From a virus, in the IMG/VR virus record IMGVR_UViG_3300025138_008739, positions 1-42,331 of that record: a DNA stretch of 42,331 nt. One strand, 5' to 3'. The notes under the pieces are model-generated. The model ran no database searches and was not told the DNA's origin. It saw only the letters and a list, made by a program, of their open reading frames with translations. Position numbers and translations under genes: made by a program. Shown piece after piece: positions 40,261 to 42,331 of this stretch. The stretch's first letter is position 1; the number at the start of each line of letters is the position of its first letter.

Positions 40261-40491
40261 ATGACAACTTTAACTACAACATATAATGTCACATGTCAAA
40301 TATGTGAATACGTTACTAACGCAATTAAAAATACTGTCCAATCTATGATAAAAAACAGACAATTGGCAGCAAATGCGGAAGTTGCTAGACAACTACAACA
40401 ACTTGGATTCTACGGAAGAGATGATGATTTAAAGCATATTATTATGCAATTAAATGATAGAACTTCTAAAGAATATGAAAAAAGATCTTAA
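40261..40491 (+). CDS. Small hypothetical protein downstream of hsp20
   Basis: This is a 76-residue protein 13 bases after hsp20, with an ACGAGGAAA ribosome site. CQICEYVTNAIKNTVQS has two closely spaced Cys residues, followed by a helical stretch (RQLAANAEVARQLQQLGFYG) and a charged C-terminus. No family was recognised. It is co-transcribed with hsp20 and ends at the terminator at 40514. A chaperone-linked role cannot be claimed from the sequence alone. Confidence 0.55.
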   Translation: MTTLTTTYNVTCQICEYVTNAIKNTVQSMIKNRQLAANAEVARQLQQLGFYGRDDDLKHIIMQLNDRTSKEYEKRS

Positions 40492-40513
40492 TGTAGTTTA
40501 ACTATATGGATTA

Positions 40514-40536
40514 GGCGGGCACTGCCCGCCTTTTTT
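40514..40536 (+). terminator. Rho-independent terminator
   Basis: GGCGGGC (40514-40520) pairs with GCCCGCC (40524-40530) around a three-base loop, followed by six T residues. It ends the hsp20 operon and is directly followed by the late promoter at 40539. Confidence 0.93.
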
Positions 40537-40538
40537 AT

Positions 40539-40546
40539 TATAAATA
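40539..40546 (+). promoter_or_regulatory. T4-type late promoter (TATAAATA) for lysozyme
   Basis: TATAAATA starts three bases after the T-run of the terminator. The predicted start is near 40552, with a good ribosome site AAGGAGA before the lysozyme ATG. Late lysozyme expression fits a lysis role. Confidence 0.75.
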
Positions 40547-40568
40547 GTATTTTATAAGGAGATATAGC

Positions 40569-41012
40569 ATGAATATAGATGTATTAAGAAAAGAACTTGA
40601 ATTGGATGAAGGAGTTAAATATGAAATTTACAACGATCACTTGGGTTATGCCACTTTTGGGATTGGGCATTTGGTTATTGATTCTGATCCAGAACACGGA
40701 CAAGAAATTGGAACAGCTATCTCAAAAGATAGAGTTATTGAAGCCTTCAATTCAGACGTCCAAATCGTGCTCGCAGATTGTGAGCAATTATATTACGGAT
40801 TTAATGTCTTGCCAGAAGAAGTCCAACTAATCATTGCTAACATGATGTTTAATATGGGAAGACCTAGACTTTCAAAGTTTAAAGGTATGAAAGCTGGTGT
40901 TGACGCACAAGATTGGAATAAGGCAGCAGATGAAATGATAGACTCTGCGTGGTATAGACAAGTTCCAAATAGAGCCGGAAGATTAGTTAAAAGAATGAAG
41001 GCACTGGCTTAA
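40569..41012 (+). CDS. T4-type lysozyme (endolysin, GH24)
   Basis: This 147-residue muramidase (T4 e lysozyme is 164) hydrolyses the MurNAc-GlcNAc bond of peptidoglycan. The catalytic triad aligns as Glu14 in LDEGVKYEIY, Asp23 in NDHLGYATFGIGH and Thr29. The C-terminal WYRQVPNRAGRLVKRM matches the WYNQTPNRA motif. There is no signal peptide, so a holin elsewhere is probably needed to release it. It is preceded by a terminator and late promoter and has a strong AAGGAG ribosome site. It overlaps the next gene (TAATG). Confidence 0.93.
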   Translation: MNIDVLRKELELDEGVKYEIYNDHLGYATFGIGHLVIDSDPEHGQEIGTAISKDRVIEAFNSDVQIVLADCEQLYYGFNVLPEEVQLIIANMMFNMGRPRLSKFKGMKAGVDAQDWNKAADEMIDSAWYRQVPNRAGRLVKRMKALA

Positions 41013-41284
41013 TGACTGACTTAGACTTTGATTTTGGTTTTACTGCAGTAACCGAAGATGAATTGGATGTAGTAAAGAAAACACAAGAAGAAGTTAGTGG
41101 CAAAGAACACTTATTAACATCTAAGCAAGATACACTTGACAACCTTTATAATGCAATAATGCCTTTGTTATCAAATTTAAAGAAAAATCCAGAAAAAGAA
41201 TATATTCTCTGGCCTAACAGACTACAAAAAGTTGAAGAATTCGAAGATCATATTAATAAGATATATACAAATAATAATAAATAA
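41012..41284 (+). CDS. Small acidic hypothetical protein after lysozyme
   Basis: This 90-residue protein overlaps the lysozyme stop. It begins with an acidic and aromatic run (DLDFDFGFTAVTEDELDVV), followed by Lys/Glu helical stretches and a section EYILWPNRLQKVEEFEDHI. From memory, similar small proteins of unassigned function occur in marine T4-like phages, but I cannot name the family. No signal peptide or membrane helix was seen, so it is not an obvious holin or spanin. Confidence 0.6.
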   Translation: MTDLDFDFGFTAVTEDELDVVKKTQEEVSGKEHLLTSKQDTLDNLYNAIMPLLSNLKKNPEKEYILWPNRLQKVEEFEDHINKIYTNNNK

Positions 41285-41298
41285 AAGTAAAATAATCC

Positions 41299-41327
41299 TT
41301 TACTTTTGCAAAAAACTATGGTATAAT
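41299..41327 (+). promoter_or_regulatory. Sigma70-like promoter just upstream of the HAD gene
   Basis: The -10 TATAAT is at 41322-41327. At a 17-base spacing lies TTTACT (41299-41304), a weak -35. The region TATGGTATAATAACTATAAT resembles the gp45 and gp47 promoters. The predicted start is near 41334, one base before the ATG, so the mRNA would be nearly leaderless. Confidence 0.6.
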
Positions 41328-41334
41328 AACTATA

Positions 41335-41940
41335 ATGATTAATTTTAAAACATATTTAGAAGAGGCTGCTGGAAAAGGTTTAACTATATTTGATATAGAT
41401 GAAACTATGTTTATAACTAAAGCTCAAGTACATGTAGTAAAAAACGGTAAAGTTGTTAAAAAACTAGATAACCAAGAATTTAATACGTATAAGAAAAAAC
41501 CTGGTGAGGATTACGACTTCGGGGAATTTAAAAACGCTGATGTTTTCCAAAAGACATCCACACCAATTGCAAGAATGATTAACAAAGTCAGAGCAATACT
41601 TAAGAATGCTACAAAGGCAGGATCTAAAGTTATTATTGTAACCGCAAGACCTAACTTTGACAATAAGAAAACATTTCTAGATACATTTAGAAATCAAAGA
41701 ATTGACATAGATAAAATTTATGTTGAAAGAGCTGGTAACTTAGGTTCAGGCCCAGCTGCAGATAATAAAAAGATTATTTTTAAAAAATACTTAGATCAAA
41801 AAATATATAAAAGAATAAGATTATTTGATGACGCTATGTCTAATTTAAAAATGTTTTTATCATTACAAAAAGACTACCCGGATGTTTCTTTTGAAGCATT
41901 CCTAGCAAAACCAAACGGCTCTGTTTCTAGAGTACGATAA
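41335..41940 (+). CDS. HAD-family phosphatase with T4-like capsid-targeting N-terminus
   Basis: This 201-residue HAD hydrolase has motif I FDIDETMF (Asp20 nucleophile, Asp22), motif II IIVTARP (Thr103), and an acidic motif IV LFDDAMSNL (Asp165, Asp166). It probably removes phosphate from a small molecule or nucleic acid end. The substrate is unknown. The first residues INFKTYLEEA match T4 internal-protein targeting sequences, with a possible gp21 cleavage after LEE. The gene has almost no leader after its promoter. It is followed by a BMP-type transporter protein 12 bases later. Confidence 0.8.
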   Translation: MINFKTYLEEAAGKGLTIFDIDETMFITKAQVHVVKNGKVVKKLDNQEFNTYKKKPGEDYDFGEFKNADVFQKTSTPIARMINKVRAILKNATKAGSKVIIVTARPNFDNKKTFLDTFRNQRIDIDKIYVERAGNLGSGPAADNKKIIFKKYLDQKIYKRIRLFDDAMSNLKMFLSLQKDYPDVSFEAFLAKPNGSVSRVR

Positions 41941-41952
41941 CAGGAGATTATA

Positions 41953-42331
41953 ATGAATACGAAGACAATCGCGGCAGTGGCGACACTGGCATTTTTGTTT
42001 TGTTTTTCGGCATTTGCTGATAAAACAAAAGTAGGTTTTATCTATATTGGCCCAACAGGCGATCATGGATGGACTTATAGACATGATATTGGAAGACAAG
42101 ATGTCGAAAAACATTTTGGTGATAAAGTTGAAACGACTTTTATAGAAAGTGTGAAATATGGACCTGATGCTGAAAGAGCAATCAGAGCTATGGCAAAAGA
42201 CGGCATGGATATTATATTTGCTACTTCATTTGGTTACATGGAACCAATGTTGAAAGTTGCTAAAGAATTTCCAAATATTAAGTTTGAGCATGCTACTGGT
42301 TATAAGACTAATGATAATATGTCAGTTTATT
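41953..42331 (+). CDS. BMP-family (nucleoside-type) ABC transporter substrate-binding protein, 3' truncated by window edge
   Basis: The ATG follows AGGAGATTATA, a strong ribosome site, 12 bases after the HAD gene stop. The first 21 residues form a type-I signal peptide (short basic start, IAAVATLAFLFCFSAFA core, likely cut after AFA). The mature part begins DKTKVGFIYIGPTGDHGWTY, with RHDIGRQDVEKHFG and MDIIFATSFGY. These are the typical motifs of the BMP/PnrA/Med family (PF02608 type), whose studied members bind purine nucleosides. It would be exported to the host periplasm. The frame is open for 126 codons to the window end. No transporter ATPase or permease is in view, so it would depend on the host permease. 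The first codons are GC-richer than the neighbours. Confidence 0.85.
   Translation, partial: MNTKTIAAVATLAFLFCFSAFADKTKVGFIYIGPTGDHGWTYRHDIGRQDVEKHFGDKVETTFIESVKYGPDAERAIRAMAKDGMDIIFATSFGYMEPMLKVAKEFPNIKFEHATGYKTNDNMSVY

Overview
This window is a piece of an AT-rich, T4-like contractile-tailed phage (myovirus) genome. All recognised genes are on the + strand and tightly packed, with many TAATG and ATGA start/stop overlaps. The core genes follow the T4/marine-myovirus order: gp13-gp14-gp15-gp16-gp17-gp18-gp19-gp20-gp67-gp21-gp22-gp23, then uvsY-uvsW-gp55-gp47-gp46-gp45-gp44-gp62-regA. The low GC, the alphaproteobacterial flavour of the IbpA-like Hsp20, and a BMP-family transporter protein together suggest a marine alphaproteobacterial host. 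A SAR11/Pelagibacter-type phage is my best guess, but this is inference.

Region 1 (1-16122) sits where T4 keeps its short-fibre/whisker genes. It holds four or more very large paralogous proteins built from a shared N-terminal module, a cadherin/Ig-like domain and FG-GAP-type beta-propeller blades. One is a 2508-residue mosaic fibre with collagen-like and glycine-rich segments. These are the likely receptor-recognition or virion-decoration proteins. Region 2 (16133-29604) is the late morphogenesis block: neck, tail terminator, terminase, sheath, tube, portal, prohead core, protease, scaffold and major capsid protein. A staphylococcal-nuclease-like enzyme lies just before the terminase genes. 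Several genes are preceded by T4-type late promoters (TATAAATA), and a strong terminator follows the major capsid gene.

Region 3 (29623-39725) is the recombination, replication and late-transcription block: UvsY/UvsW, sigma-like gp55, gp46/47, the clamp, the clamp loader and RegA. It is interleaved with accessory genes: a possible Sm-like protein, a cytidylyltransferase, a glutaredoxin and a phosphoribosyltransferase. Four sites share the layout TGTACA-N17-TATAAT, and one of them faces backwards. I read these as a phage early/middle promoter class.

Region 4 (39726-42331) is accessory. It has an IbpA-like Hsp20 whose leader folds like a ROSE RNA thermometer, a T4-type lysozyme, and a HAD phosphatase that begins with a T4-like capsid-targeting sequence. 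The window ends inside a gene for a signal-peptide-bearing BMP-family (nucleoside-type) periplasmic binding protein. The most novel points are the predicted phage-borne thermosensor on hsp20, the nutrient-binding-protein gene at the right end, the backward-facing promoter upstream of gp55, and the propeller-inside-propeller adhesin architecture.
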